From: Syngnathus acus
Taxonomy: Eukaryota; Chordata; Actinopteri; Syngnathiformes; Syngnathidae
Direction: 5' to 3'
Assembly (NCBI RefSeq): GCF_901709675.1
Contig: NC_051105.1
Coordinates: forward strand, 7,371,104 to 7,435,103
Length of the DNA: 64,000 bases
The position numbers and the translations under genes are program-made. Under the pieces are notes generated by a model that did not search any database, was not told the origin of the DNA, and saw only the letters and a list, made by a program, of their open reading frames with translations. Shown here piece by piece: positions 1 to 13,580 of this stretch (position 1 is the first letter of the stretch; each line of letters starts with the position of its first letter).

Positions 1-889
1 TGCTGCTTCCGCGGTTGTGCATCAAAGTTGGGCAAACCCCCAGTAGGGACCAGAACGGGGTGGCTTTGGTACATATTTACACAAGTGATTGTCAAAATCT
101 GGGTTCACGCCTGCCGCATGAGAACGCTAAGAGCGCATGGCTCCTCTCTTTTCAATTTTCTTGGTGAGAAATTTTGTGTACACAACAGATGGTTTGTTAG
201 TGTTGTGTGATTGTTTTTCTTATTTGTCTTTTTTTGTCCGTGCGCAATGTAACAGCAATGTTGATAATTGGCATTTCTTTACGGTATTGTGCAGCACTTT
301 TGTGTTCATTTTTTTCTGCGATTGTCAAACTTGGGAGCCCACAAATCAAATATTTTGCTGTCAGACTCTACGTTTGCTTGTCTCTCAAGTGTACTTAAGT
401 GACCATGAGAATTCTGGTTCAGCGTAGTGGCACGGTCTCTGAAACCACATGATTATTTGTTTTTCTTTCTAGAAAGCATAGCGCACAGAAATAATGTTTT
501 GATGTCAGAAAACATCCACACTCTTCCATTTGTTGTCCACCGCATGACCTTTCCCATAATGTGTTGTTGTTGTTTGACGACAGATGACGCATTTGGGGTG
601 CAACATCAACAAATTACGCAGACTTCTGCAGTGGATCTTTTTTTTTCTTTTTAATGAAAAAATGTCTGAGAAGGAAGAAATATTACCCCAGCCCAAATTG
701 CAAAGGCCTCATAGCTGGCCGTGACCAAAAGGGACTCCTAAACTGGTAGGGGCAAGAAGAGGGGAGCTGAGTGGAGCAGCTGCCAAACTAAAACTTAAAT
801 TTGTCACACGGACAATAATCACAGACATTTTGTTTTTCACATTTGACTCGTTGCTGAAGAGCAGTAGCAGTATGGCGTGCTGAGTGCCA

Positions 890-975
890 AATGTGGAACC
901 CATTGAGTGTTAATGGACAATAAGGTTTTCGTTGTCTCTGTGCAAAGACAATAAAAATGAATCTAATCTAGAGTG
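890..975 (+). repeat. Possible LINE 3' tail
   Basis: CAAAGACAATAAAAATGAAT followed by CTAATCTAG resembles the 3' ends of fish L2/CR1-type retroposons, which finish with ACAATAAA and a short AATCT-type repeat. No reverse-transcriptase remains are seen upstream. Confidence 0.3.
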
Positions 976-3059
976 TGGGTGTATAATTTCATATTTGGGT
1001 TCACTTTGGACGTGTAGATAAGTACTAGTACTTGCAGGCCCGTATCATCGATGACTATAAATATTTGGTCAAAAAATACTTTTTTTGATTCAAAGACAGA
1101 TTGACTTCGGTGAACTCAAGTTGACTTTGCTGTTTAACTGAAACCATCCAGGTGCTTTCAAACTGTTGCTGATATTCAAAACAAATCAAAAAGACAACAA
1201 TATTCTCCGTTAGTGAAATGCTAAAAGTGAGACGAACAATTCTTAGACACAAAGCCTTTACAACTTGAAGAGTAAGTCCACTTGAACTGTTGAACCGTTG
1301 CATTCAAGCTAGCAATGGTGTCCGCGCTTATTATGCCCGAAGGTCATATCGTAGGCTTGAAGTGCTCGGGCGATAAGCGAAAGCCTTGTACCACGAATGA
1401 TGGGCACTCAGAGAAGTTCTTTGTCGCTTGCAGTGCACAAATAGAAAAGTGAGATTAAATGCGTTAGTTATTTTAAACCCTCTTTTCTTACGTGATTAAT
1501 TAATCGACATTAACGTACAATAATTGGCCGCATGTACCCTTGCATTCCTTCCTTATCACCGACAAGCTAACCCAAGCTCACGGCCGAAGCAAATTAATAT
1601 TTTCTCTTCCCATTTTTTTTTTTGTTGCTGTTGCAATTAATCATATTCATGAGGCGTGAGACACTGCCGCCGCCTAATACACATTCCTTTCCTATTGAGC
1701 TTATTTACAATGGTGGCCAGCAAAAGAAAAAAAACAAAAAGAAAAAAAAAGAATGAGATAATTCAAGATGATCTGTTATTACGACATCAACAACAACACA
1801 GGACGTCTGCATGGGCGAGCGGGCGTGTCGCTTTTGAGCATTACATCAGCAGGGGCAAGGGAGACACGGAATAAAAAAACATAATAAATATAAATGACCC
1901 CGGCCCGTCCCCTGCTTTAAGAGTTCTTTGTTATTTGCGGGCTGCGTGAAGCAATGAATGCATCACTAATGAATTTAGTTCATCAGGGTGGTCTGCATCG
2001 TTTGACCCCTACCTCGTCTGTGACTTCACGCGGGAGCGTTTGGCTCCAGATGATGATCAATTGGGGCGGAGGGAAGAAGCCCGCCCGTTGTCTACCGATC
2101 TCCTTGGCGAAGGCGCCTGCCAAATGAAGCCGCGTCCTTATCCTATATATGGAAAGAGCAAATTAGAAAGGGAGGGCGAGACGGCGAGGCCAGCGAGAAG
2201 GCGAGCGCGGGATAATAAGTTGCATCAATCAGTCTAAATGGCTTGCTTATGTAATTAGCTAACAATGTTTTGTTTCTCCAGTTCCCCGAAGTTATTAGTG
2301 GATCACAGTTAACCTTGAAGTAATTGGAGAGGCCTGCGCCGATGTGGGCCCGCGCCGATCCGTTTGCCACTGACACGCCATTCCTCTTCTGTGGGTGACT
2401 TCCCTCCTCTTTCATGTCGCTACAGTATTTAGGAATTAGTTCCTGTCACTTTACTGTACAGCCTAATGCTAATTGCTGCTGAGATATGTGGGTTAGTCAC
2501 ATCCCACTAGGTGGCATCCCGTCGTCCTCACTTCCTTCCTCCCTGGCATTAACATGACTGAGGATTGTCAAAGCTAATAACACGCTGTTGCCGTGGTAAC
2601 GCGGGGAGGGAGGGTGCACAAATGACACCCTCGATGGAAATGACATTATCGTGGGTATCGCCGTGGCGACTGGCGTTTTGGAGTTCATGAATCATGTGCA
2701 ATTACACATGCTGTGCATTTGCATTTGCTTGGTTTTTATTTAGTCCAGCTTTCACTCTGACGCACTTCTATTCATAGATGCGCAGGGGAGTCTCAAAAAG
2801 CCTCGCAAGTTAAAATTAGGGCAATTTTCTACGATTAAACCACACTTTGTCTGACTTACCGGAAAATTTGATTTTGGTGACATTTTAATTTGTTTTATTC
2901 TGTCAATCGTTTGCACCACTTTGTATTGTGAAATTCAAATAATGAATACATAGGGAGCAAAGTAGCTCATATTTTTTGCGTGTTGGGGCGGTGGAGTAAT
3001 CGAAGCAGAATTTTGGGGGTTTAACTATTACTGCATCAAATCTGCAATTTAGTCAAATA

Positions 3060-3200
3060 GTGGTGTCCAAACTATGGCTCGAGGGACATTTGCGCCCCAA
3101 TGTCCGTTTTTTGTGGACCGCAACATTTACTGAAATTAACTTTTGACAATTAAGGCATCCAATGCTATTTAAAACATCAATTATGTTGCAGTCATCACAG
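3060..3200. repeat. Fragment of a transposon-derived dispersed repeat
   Basis: GTGGTGTCCAAACTATGGCT, GGGACATTTGCG and TGTCCGTTTTTTGTGGACCG recall the end of a high-copy vertebrate DNA-transposon-derived repeat (GTGTCCAAACT core). Short and decayed; borders uncertain. Confidence 0.35.
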
Positions 3201-6200
3201 TGCATGCAGGATTGGAAAGAGTTTAGGTGACAAATGCTCTCTGTTGAAAGAAGGCTGTCTATTCATTGACTTAATGAGCAGAAAAGCTAAACAAAAAAAT
3301 TAAATAAAGAAATAAAAATAAAAGCCCAATCTGTTCGGGGAACATCTTGGAGTGTTTGCTTTTCCGCAACGCTTCGCACCGTTTTGTCCCATTTTAATTT
3401 CACACGCCTCCCTAAAAACTGTTACGTGCTCTTTAATTTTCTGATAGTCCGTCGTCTGTTTGCCACTTTGCTGGATAAATATCTCGCTGAGAAGTTCATT
3501 TAAATGAATTTTCAGACGGATGATTGGAGCGTTGCCAACTGAATCACGTTTTCAGGCAGAGATAAGAAAGGATAAGGAAAGAAGTGAAAAATGTTCTGAG
3601 CTTTAATGTCACTTTTGCCATCTCAGTATCTAACCTTTGAGTAATTCAACACACATGAATGGACTACAGGGGTGTATCGAAGTAAGCTAAAGAAAACATT
3701 TATGCTTTTGTCTTTTAGTAAAACATTTTTAGGATTTTTAGGATTTTTTGTCTGGGAAAATCGTGTCATTTTTAAAAAGGACAGTATTATTTTATTGTCA
3801 TTTGATCTTATATTGTATTTCGTAGTAAGATTTTTTGTGAAACTGACTTTTTAAAAGATCTAAATATACAAAATTGTCCGATGTTCTTGTTATTAAGATC
3901 TCAATTTTAAAACTTCTTATACGTTTTCCTTATGATAATTGGACATTTTAATTACAAATTAAAACTTTTAGTTTGAATCAAAAGTTTAAGATGGACTTTC
4001 CAATATTACAATTTTGTCCCCCTCTGGACAGAAAGACAAATCTCGGTCACAAAAAGTATGAATGTTGAAATAATGATACACTTTAATCAATCCACTCACA
4101 AATGTACAAAGTACGTACATATATTGTGAAATGTGGGCCTGTTTAATTGAACACAAAGATGATGTGCTCACAGGATTCATAGGTTATTGTAACGTATGAA
4201 TGGCAACAGGTTTATTGTACCTTCGGCCTTCTCTTGAAAAAGTCTTTCACGGCTCTGCTTGTTGGCCTCGTTGGAATAGAGAAATAAAGTAAGTGAAATC
4301 GAATTCGAAATCAAATGAGGTGAATGATTTTACCGCAGCAACCCTGACGATCTCTCACACAACATATACAATGCTATGACTATACTGAGCAGTCCCCCCC
4401 CCGCCACAAAGTGCTTCGTTTGTTGTTTTCTTGGTGTGGTCAGGGGCCACAAAAGCTTTGTTGACTGGCAGAGGATCAGAGGCTGGGGGTCACATTAGAC
4501 ATGTTGACTCCTTCTGTCAGAGGATGAAGTTGTAAATTTGAGCTTGCAGGAAATGAAAGGTGTGGCGGCGTGCTGAGAGCAGACGGCGGAGCGATGTCAC
4601 CTTGAGTGAGCGCTGTTCTCGTCTAGACTGGCAGCTGATATCGGAGGATAAACTTCATTTTGACCTTGCGTCACAACAAAAACAGGGCCGGGGGAAGAGC
4701 TTGAACAAAACAGAGGGTAAGAGAGGGGGAAAAAAAATGCATTTCAAATATTATTGCTCCAGTCAGCTGATAACGCCTCACCGATAACTGCACTGCACTT
4801 CATTGAGTCTGGGGAATAATGGATGGCCCCGTCGTGATATGAGCACGTTATTAAAAAACAGACTTAAACGTGTCGTCATTAACATTCAGAAAGTAACGTG
4901 CGCAAATGTGATTGATTCCCGGTTGTTTTGGTGGCTAGCACAGGAGCATCAGACAACATGACCTCCATTATTTCCACCTTTGAAATTGCATTCACTTTGC
5001 TCTCCCCCGCCTGCATTCATTTCTCCTGGGAGGAGCTTTTATTTTATTTTATGTTTTTCCCCCTTCCATCTCTTCACTATGAGTCGTGTGACTGTCCAAC
5101 TCTATGTGGGACAAGAAAAGCACCCCTCCGTGAAACAAAATGGCACACGTGATATTTACATTATACGTATATATTTATTTATTTTCCCACCGATAAACAG
5201 TTTATATGAAAGGGTTTAAACGTTTATGTAGCTAGGTGGAGTTTTATGCTAAATTTGTGAGCTTGCTATTGTTCCTACTTATTCAAGAAATTAGAGAATT
5301 GCCTTTTTTGTTTGGATGTGGAAAACCATTAGCCGCCTACAACTCTAAGTACACCCACAGAATCTAATGAGATCACAAGCAAAATAATTTGCCTTATCAT
5401 AACACTGTTTTGATTGATATTGTCAGAGAGTTTTTTTTAAATAATAATAATGTTTATTATTGCCGTCCCTAATATTCTGCTTATTTAGCAAAAGATGTTG
5501 CTTTCAATGTGATGCAGAGTCAGTTTATAGTTAGCTTATTTTGTATCGGTGACCATTGTGAGTTTTCTGATGATATTATGTCAAACCAAATTATGATATA
5601 ATGTCCTATAAATTTCATTCGTACACATGAATTATACTCACCGAATGACGCAGTGTATTTTGGCAGTTTGGAATTATATGAAAAGTTTAGAATGACCCCA
5701 TGGTTCAAACCGCACCCCAGCAATTTTACATGAAAAAAACACTTCTATGCAAACGTGTAGCTCACCACCATTTACAATAAAAATCACACCCATTTAATCT
5801 TCAGTGAACCTGACATGCATGTTTTTAAAATGTGGTTGGATCCCAAAAAAAAAAAATCATCTCGACTTTGAGGCAGACATGCTAACCACCAGTTCACTAT
5901 GCTGCCCTATATCAAAGCTATTAAAAAAACAGTTTCAGAGCAATTTTAGATTTGGCAACTAATTATACTGCTCCTTTTTGTATCAAATGCTCCAAAATCC
6001 TCTTGAGAGCAGACATAAGGCTGTCAAGATGTATTAAACGCCCACACAGGCACTAAAGCGTAGCATCAGCTTTTTCCTCGTATAGCCGGGAGAACTCATG
6101 GCTGTGAAACAATCTTACTTCCCCAATAGAAGTTCTCAGAGTGGGTCATCCTTATGAGATGGACATTTGCCGCTTGTCGTTGTGAAGCAGAAGAATGCAA

Positions 6201-7362
6201 CTTTGTGTGCAGCTTGACTTTGTCCAAGGGAGTTGTCACTAAATTGCATCCTTCACTTTTTTTTCCTTTTCTCCTCCAGCCGTTCACCGACTTCGGGTCA
6301 ATGACTTTGACAACTTCCAAGTCGATGCCATGATTGCTTTTGTCTCCTGTTTTGTGTCCCTGCCATCTCATCAATGCACCCCCCCATCCTCGCAGCTCCT
6401 CACACACGGCTGATGCACATGCCCACCTCTGAAAGTGACAAGCCTCGGTGGGAAACATGAATCAAAAGCTCATCTGACTGAGATTGTCATTATTTATAAA
6501 CATGTGTTGCAAAAAGTGGGTGTGAAATGTTAGCGGCAGTCTGTTGGCCAAGCTAGGTGACAGGCTGATGAGCACTAGAGTCTAACAGGCCGAGACATGA
6601 GGTCATTACCGAGATGAATAATCAATGAAACTCTCGGAGGGTGAGTCTTCCTTACGGCTGCAGAAACGCGGTGTTTCTAATTTGCAATAGAGGCGCCAGC
6701 TTCTTTAATAAAACCCACTCTGTTGGTAAATAGTATGGATCTATAGCTGTGCGGGCCTGATTCCTCCGACAACAGCTCTCATTTGTAACTTCTCTGATAA
6801 GAAAAAAGCACCGATAGTTGAGTTGGCTTGCTTGTAATGTGTGTCGATCTGTCTCGTTTCTGTGAACAACCAAAGTGCATTAATGTGTTGAGGTCAGTGT
6901 AAAGATTGCCTCTTTCATTTCATTAGACCAATCAAGCCCAAACAGAAATGTTTTGTCGTGTAGCGACTCTATGACTGTATACGAAAATAAGACTAGCGTG
7001 ATTGAGAGTCTGGCTCGTTGGTAGGACGGAGTGTGTTGTCACCTCGGCTGTGTATGCAATCTGGCTAGGATGCAAAAGAAGCTTGGTCATTCTCGGTGTG
7101 CAGTTTTGAAGACAACAGATCGTGGCTCAAATGCAGGTTGTGCGATGCCTTTCTCGGAATTTTTTGATCAATTAGCGGCAGGAATGGGATGGGGAGATTG
7201 CCATCTGGGGTGGGGTGATAGAAACCCGAGATGGGTTTGTCGGAATGGGGCACCTGTGTTGTCATTTTTTTTCAAACCAACAAGGCCACTGTCCACATAT
7301 TTCGATTTAACAGCACAAAAATGGGTTGAGGGCACTCGCCCTCAGAGTGAGCTGGCAGTTCT

Positions 7363-7377
7363 GTATATATATATATA

Positions 7378-7411
<34 letters not shown>

Positions 7412-7420
7412 TATATATAT
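7363..7420. repeat. TA dinucleotide microsatellite
   Basis: TATA tract with a CTA and a GTA interruption, arranged nearly symmetrically so that it can fold on itself. Confidence 0.95.
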
Positions 7421-9504
7421 AAAAAAAAGAACCTAATTGACTTTTACCCAAGATATCTGCAGTTGCCCTTTTCAGTATCTATTAGCGCCAGTTTGACACT
7501 GACCTTATTCAAACCTTCAAACGTGTTCAAATCTATGTTGTTGGAGTTAATTCTCGAAAATTGTATGACAAATTGCGTTAGAAGTGGGAGATTCAATTTT
7601 TCCCTCCCAAAATCACTTTGTCGTTTCTGTTAAAACTGCAAGTATGACCTAAGAGCGGTTTGGTGTGGTTGCTAAAAATAACAAAAATGCCCATCCCTCA
7701 TCTGCCCTCAATTGGGCATATATATCTGATATCAATATTGAATCGGGACACCACTAATTGGGCATAAGACTTGGAAGCAGAGGCAGAGCTAAGGCAGATG
7801 AGAAGATTCAGAAACAATGTAGGATTATCCAAATGTTTGACTGACAGGTATCACCTCTTCTAAATTTAAATAGCTGCATTGGGTCTGCATTCTCACATAT
7901 GCTATCAGGAATGGCCATGTTTGATATTGAAGTTCATGCTAGTGAGGGGCGTGGCTTTGTCAGCGAGTCCGTGTTGGAGGGATTATAGTGAATTGAGGCT
8001 ACATTCAAAGTATGTTTGATAAGATTGACCTTCAAAATTCTGTTAGGTGTCCCTTTTTTAGATGTCACAATTTACATTGATTTTCTTAACGGATCATAGC
8101 TCAGTATTAAAAAAGAACAAGCCTTTTGATTTTGATTGGTATCAGACACAAGATGTCTGAAGTAGATGAGATTGAAAATCAAACCGGTTTTGGTGATGGG
8201 ATTATCAGCATAGATTCTCCTTAGAAAACTCATGGTTTAGTGCACCCTATTGGTTTTAAATGTCACATGACCACCCGTGTTCTCGTCAGTGCTCAACCGC
8301 CCGCCATAATTTTCCGACCAATCTTCCTAAAACATTGTGCTATTATCATTTGATGGCAGGCCAAGAATCGCATTGCTTTTTTTTTTTTTTCTCTGTGTTT
8401 TCAAGTACGAACCCCCCCCTGCAATTTTCAGCATATTTTCCTCGGCGCCTTGACGACACACAATGCGCCACGATACTTTTGTTCCAATCTTCAGTTAAAC
8501 ATATCAAATTCAAAAATGTCTTTTGCTAACCTTGAACATCAGATTGCATGCAACATTCCCAAGATTGCCTCTCACCAGCAGTGTTTGATGTGATGTGATG
8601 TGAATAGCATGTGAACAGTAGAGATGATGCAAGCAGACTGTTGAGCATGTACCTTGGTGTGAATTTGCATAACTCATTTATAGGGCACCTCCTTAACAGA
8701 GAGTGACACTAGTTATGTACTCAAAAATGTAAATTAGGCAGATGCGTATTGTTCAATTTTACCCAAAAAAACAACACTGAGATTCCTCTTAAAACAATCA
8801 CACAGAGAAAACTCAAATCTCTTCCGCTTGTATTGTTGCGAGTGTGAAATTTGGACTTGGAATTGAAACGTTTGAAAAATGGCGTTTTGACCCTTGAGGA
8901 TTGGAATTTGCATGCAAATCCACAGCTGGTCGCTAACAAAAATAATTTATTCTACACGTCTCCTGATAACAAGGCTTATGAGATGCATGAGGCCTCTTTT
9001 GTTAGCTGCACCGTCGGGCCCGCAGCTCTGTCTGCGGATGTGCTCGAGCGACATGACAAGTGTTCACCTCCGAGAATGCACTGAGCAACGGCTGCTGGTG
9101 AAACGCCAAAATCTGGTCCGGAGGGTGTCACCAGAAATGTCAGGAGAAAGTACATCTTCGTCCAATATGCAATATCCTTCTTCCGACAAGCAGCGAAATA
9201 TTTAAATAGACAAAAAAACAAAAAGACAATACGGCTCATTAGTCTTTAAAGTCTACGAATAGAATCCTCATAACAAAAAATTGGAGGCGGACGATTTAAA
9301 GGTTCTTCAAGGTTGCGATATTAATTTTAAAATGCTCGGCTCTTATCGATCTATTCATTAAATAGTTTCCAGATGGGAAGTAAAACAAACAAAACTATAA
9401 GAAGCCAGCCGATCGCATGACAAAAATATATAATGATAATAATAATAAATAAATCATATCAGATAATAAATCAATAATAAATGAATAATATAAATAAATA
9501 ATAT

Positions 9505-9660
9505 TCAAACTCACGTTCACTTTACAATTTAGAATCTTCATGAATCTTTCCTGCGTGTTTATTCGAGAGTGGGAGGGAGCCCAAATTCAGCCGCGACAGG
9601 CTCTAGCTCCTCGGCTACGCTAATGAGGACAAGCGCGATGGAAAATGGATGGATGGACGA
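9505..9660. repeat. Decayed copy of a common teleost dispersed repeat
   Basis: Contains CACTTTACAATTTAGAATCT and GAGAGTGGGAGGGAGCCC (minus-orientation parts), joined to the tail motif GCGACAGGCTCTAGCTCCTC with AATGAGGACAAGCGC. The same family occurs at 10655-10870, 53370-53680, 54946-55165 and 57695-57985. Here pieces of opposite orientation are fused. Confidence 0.5.
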
Positions 9661-10654
9661 GTGAAATTCTGTCGAAACTGCCGTGGTGGCAAACATCGTC
9701 CCGCGACGCTCTTTCGGGGGGGCTCCCGTTGTTTGCAAGCAATCAATTCTGCTTTTTGGGCCCGTTTCAAGCAGGCTTGCGGTCACTTTAATCTCTTTAA
9801 AGAACTCTGACCGGTTGTGTACAGTTTGAAGTTGGCCAAGATGGATCTGCAAGATTACATAGCCTCTCTCTGCTCGACCCGTCTGACCTCTCAAGGATAG
9901 ATAGCTACAACTGGGCTTGGAGAGGGAGTACAATCGTTCACTTTCTCTTTTTGCCAGTCAAATCGCAACATTGAAACTCCTGCTCCGAATCTCAATGCAT
10001 GCAATTGCCTCAGAGAGAGGAATGCTGTCACCCGGATGAGAAGGAGAAATGATTCGGGAACAATCTCATACATCATACCTTGCATATCCTAAGACATGTT
10101 TCTGCTGTTCAATGTGGTTCTGGCTGCAGGATGTGGACAAGACATGGAAATAGTGTGATGTTGCAGCAGCACTACAGAGTCCAAATCGCCAATGAATCAA
10201 ACAGACAAGATAAATGCGACACTGTACAGTGATGTGGGCCGACATTTTCTATAGACAAAAAAAGCAAACAGATCGAGGCTGTATTCAGCTGTTGTGTGTT
10301 TGCGAAGGCTTTCAGGTATTGTGTGAAGCACATTCAAGTTGCCTCGTCTCTGAAATGTGCTATATAGTAAACACATTTGCCTTGCCTTGTTTTTAAATCA
10401 GTTTTGTCTTGCTTTGCGTACCATTAGGTTTAAATTTAGAAGAGTTTCAAAAAACGACTACTGGCGTAATACTTGACAGAAATCGGCCAGTCACCATGCA
10501 AAAATGCCCATGAGAGGTTGCGATAGAGCATCAGAGCAATTTCAGTGGACATTTTGTATACGCTTTCAGGCAACGCCATTGTGCTAGCAGAAAAAATTCC
10601 AATCTTCTAAAATTGTTTGATTCATCGTCAAGAGCTTCTGTGTTCAAACGTCAG

Positions 10655-10870
10655 TTCCTGTGTGGCGTTAGCATGTTTCCCCCGTGCTTGGAGGGATTTT
10701 CTCTGGCTTCCTCTCACATTCCAAAAACATGCATGGTAGGTTAATTAAGGACTCTAAATGGTCCGGAGGAGTGAAGGTCGAGTGCGAATACGTGGCTCGC
10801 AATTGACTGGCCGCCAATTCAGAATGTACACCCCCCAACTCTCACCCAAAGTCATCTCCCTATAATGAGA
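10655..10870 (+). repeat. Decayed copy of the common teleost dispersed repeat
   Basis: Shows GGCGTTAGCATGTTTCCCCC, CACATTCCAAAAACATGCAT and GGTTAATTAAGGACTCTAAA in the family order. Non-coding. Its 3' part (CAAAGTCATCTCCCTATAAT) has decayed. Confidence 0.6.
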
Positions 10871-11040
10871 ATAAGCCGCAATGTCTTCAGCCTCAGAAAT
10901 CCTCACATTAAAATTTTTCACATTTCATCTCACTCACAATTACGTTGTTCTTGTAATCGTTCGGTTTTGTTTGTCTGACCTGATATTGTGGTATTTGTCT
11001 TCTCTTCAGTGTGGCACTATATTGTCAACTGGAGCTAATC

Positions 11041-11175
11041 CTGCTTGCTCATTCTGGCAGTTGATCTCAATTTAACACAGAAAATCCCATTTGACATGAT
11101 CAGAGCTTGACTGTATTGGTCTGAATGTTTTAATCCTGTTGGTAAGATCCAATAGTCTTTGACTGATGTCAAATG
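11041..11175 (+). repeat. Copy 1 of an unnamed dispersed repeat (about 135 bp)
   Basis: Shares with 16232-16368 the blocks CATTCTGGCAG, AAATCC-ATTTGACATGATCA, GTCTGAATRTTTTAA-CC and TTGGTA, in order and with similar spacing. Same orientation as the other copy. It contains no coding sequence. Its borders and family are unknown. Confidence 0.6.
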
Positions 11176-11180
11176 CCATG

Positions 11181-11181
<1 letters not shown>

Positions 11182-11265
<84 letters not shown>

Positions 11266-11329
11266 ATTATTGCTGCTGCTATTATTGCTGCTGCTATTAT
11301 TGTTATTATTATTATTATTATCATTATTA

Positions 11330-11368
<39 letters not shown>
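11182..11368. repeat. Compound trinucleotide microsatellite, 187 bp
   Basis: Blocks of ATT, then GTT (about fifteen units), then ATT/GCT alternations (TTGCTGCTGCTATTA twice) and ATT/ATC units. It produces long homopolymer-type ORFs on both strands that are not genes. Confidence 0.95.
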
Positions 11369-11369
<1 letters not shown>

Positions 11370-13481
11370 ATCTGTTGAGAACAACACTTGTTACTTGATA
11401 CATCGGTTTACTGGGCTGCGTCGCTCCTCCTTCCTGTCGACAGCCATCAGTATTCCACTGTTGACTGCGCGACCAGTGGTGGGAGCAAAACCCGAATGAC
11501 AAACAAGTTAATCTCACCTGCAATCAGGCCCCGGCCGAGCGCAAAGTGAATCAAGGGAAAGATGAGCCGAGATGTTAGTCAACTCCACTACGACGGAGTC
11601 CATTACAACAAGTATGACGTTACACACAGCGGGAATAATGTCTTTTTCTGTGAAATTCAATTTGTTGTGAAACAAGCGGAGCGTCCCAGTGTTTTACCGG
11701 CAACAGCCCGCAATTCATTTGAGGGCGGCGCCCTCATTACAGAGTTCGCTTTAAGACAAGCACAACAGCCAAAGCCTGGCATTGAGACATGGGTTATTTA
11801 TTATGAATATGAAGCTGAGTTTGTAGTTCAGAGCCTATTAAATAGTTAGCCTGTGTCAGAGCAGACACCGCTGTTGATAGCCGCCCTTTGCTGGGGTTTT
11901 AACATACACCCGATGATAATTAGCTTCTCTTTCTGCCCTTATCTCTTACCTGCAGAAATGGACATTTTATGCAGTCTGCAACCCAGCCAGGCAAAGTTGA
12001 TGCTCCCAAGAGGAGTGCCGTAGCCATGTTGCAGACAATGGAAATGAACTCAGAGACAAAGCAGCGGGTTGATTTAGATGGCGGCCAACACAGAATTAAA
12101 TGAAGATCCGGGCCAGACGGGGCTCGCTCTTTGGCCCCGCAGACGACGGACCGCGGGCTCGGCCCGCAATGATACTCGCGGGGAGCGCCTAGCGCCACAT
12201 CCGATGGAGTGGTGGAAGGGAGGAGGATTAAAAAAAAAAGAAATGCAAATGTCATATTGTTGAAACGCTGAGAGCTAAATGTCAGACCATCTTTTCAATG
12301 TTGGATGTGAGCTTGATACGTGCATGTGAGAGGGCGGGAGTATTGATGTTTGATAGAGGCAAAAGGCAGGTTATGCTAACATGTATGATATTTGAGCAGA
12401 GTATGAAGCATTTGGAAATGTCCTCCAGCTGAGAGCATCCTGCCTTGCAAACCTTTTACTGTAGCGTCTAAAAGGACATGCGCATAATGAATACACTGTC
12501 TGGACACTCCATTAGGTACACCTGAATGAGCAAATCAAATATAAAAGAAAGTCTTGTCTTTACAAAAAATGACGTAGTTTCATTTTTATAGTACTAAAGT
12601 GTGGAAACAGAGTCTAGCACATTAGTTATTCTGCCACAGATTTTTTTTTTTTTAGTGAGCAAAGCAGCACTATCACTTGAGGATTGGGGGGGGAAAGTGT
12701 CTCAAATGCTCTATTGCGCTTTTTTCACTGCTAACACTCGCAAAATATTGCAAAGATTTAAAGGTGACATCATGAGTGGAAAAACAGTAGTGTCATCAGT
12801 TTTACTAAAAGCAAAGGTCCCGACAGATTGTTCTGATGTCATCCATTTCACATTTTGGGCAGTAACTCGAGCTGACGTGTGAATATTTGTTTTAGAGGGG
12901 CTTTTTTCAGTTCTTGGAAAAAAGCCTTCATTTTTTTTTTCGATTGTGTTGCTGTCCACAGCCGTTGTGATTACTTTATTTTTCTGCACTTTCCTGTCAC
13001 ATTTTGTCCCTGCAAAGAATGTGTGGATAAGTATGGCAAACTGCCATTTAGTTGACTCTTTGAAAGCTTTCCGAGTGGCTCTATATTAACTAATTGCCGA
13101 GAGGAAATTGTAGAAGAACACTTCTAAAAATAACTTTTTAACAGCATTTGAAAAATTGCAACTCGATTATGGCATAACTGCAACTTCTTCCTTGATTTTC
13201 TGAATTCATTCTCAGTCTTTTTTACGTGGTAGTATTTTGATTATTTTATTATCTCACAAAGTGAGTAAATTTTCTTATAAGATTAGTTTACTTGTTTAGT
13301 TATCATTATTATATTATTTATGATATGATTATTATTATATTATATCACTGTTTGGTTAGTTACCATGTTTCTTTTTAAATTTTTGCATATGACTTGTTTT
13401 GTCACGTCCCCACGTCACCTGACTTCCAGCCTAGCCCGACTCATGGAATTGCCAGCACCTGCTACAGCTCGTTAGGTTCCC

Positions 13482-13488
13482 TATTTAA
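13482..13488 (+). promoter_or_regulatory. TATA-like box of the LTR promoter
   Basis: TATTTAA lies 31 bases upstream of GTCAGTTCGT, the sequence complementary to the primer-binding site. That spacing is right for a pol II TATA box driving an RNA that begins with the self-primer. The same box is at 15649-15655 in the 3' LTR. Confidence 0.6.
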
Positions 13489-13580
13489 CCTCTCTGTGTT
13501 CTGCCAGTAGTTGTCAGTTCGTCTGATTACCCTGCACGTGATACTGCTGCCTTTTTGTCCCCGGACCAAACTTTGTAGCC

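Larger units (their letters stand above)
1..9500. other. Gene-free upstream region
   Basis: AT-rich DNA in which I find no coding exon, RNA gene or intact element, apart from the listed LINE-tail-like fragment (890-975), the transposon fragment (3060-3200) and the TA tract (7363-7420). All open frames here are short and unlike known proteins. The longest (7031-7633, 200 codons) runs through the TA microsatellite. Distal regulatory elements of pcdh17 could lie here but cannot be recognised from one sequence. Confidence 0.7.

Noticed and set aside
7031-7633. 200-codon plus-strand frame
   Set aside because: It runs through a TA microsatellite (YIYIYI) and shows no domain or exon-like composition.
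11035-11523. Asparagine-rich frame, and leucine or isoleucine-rich frames on the other strand
   Set aside because: They are translations of a compound trinucleotide microsatellite, with no flanking coding signal.
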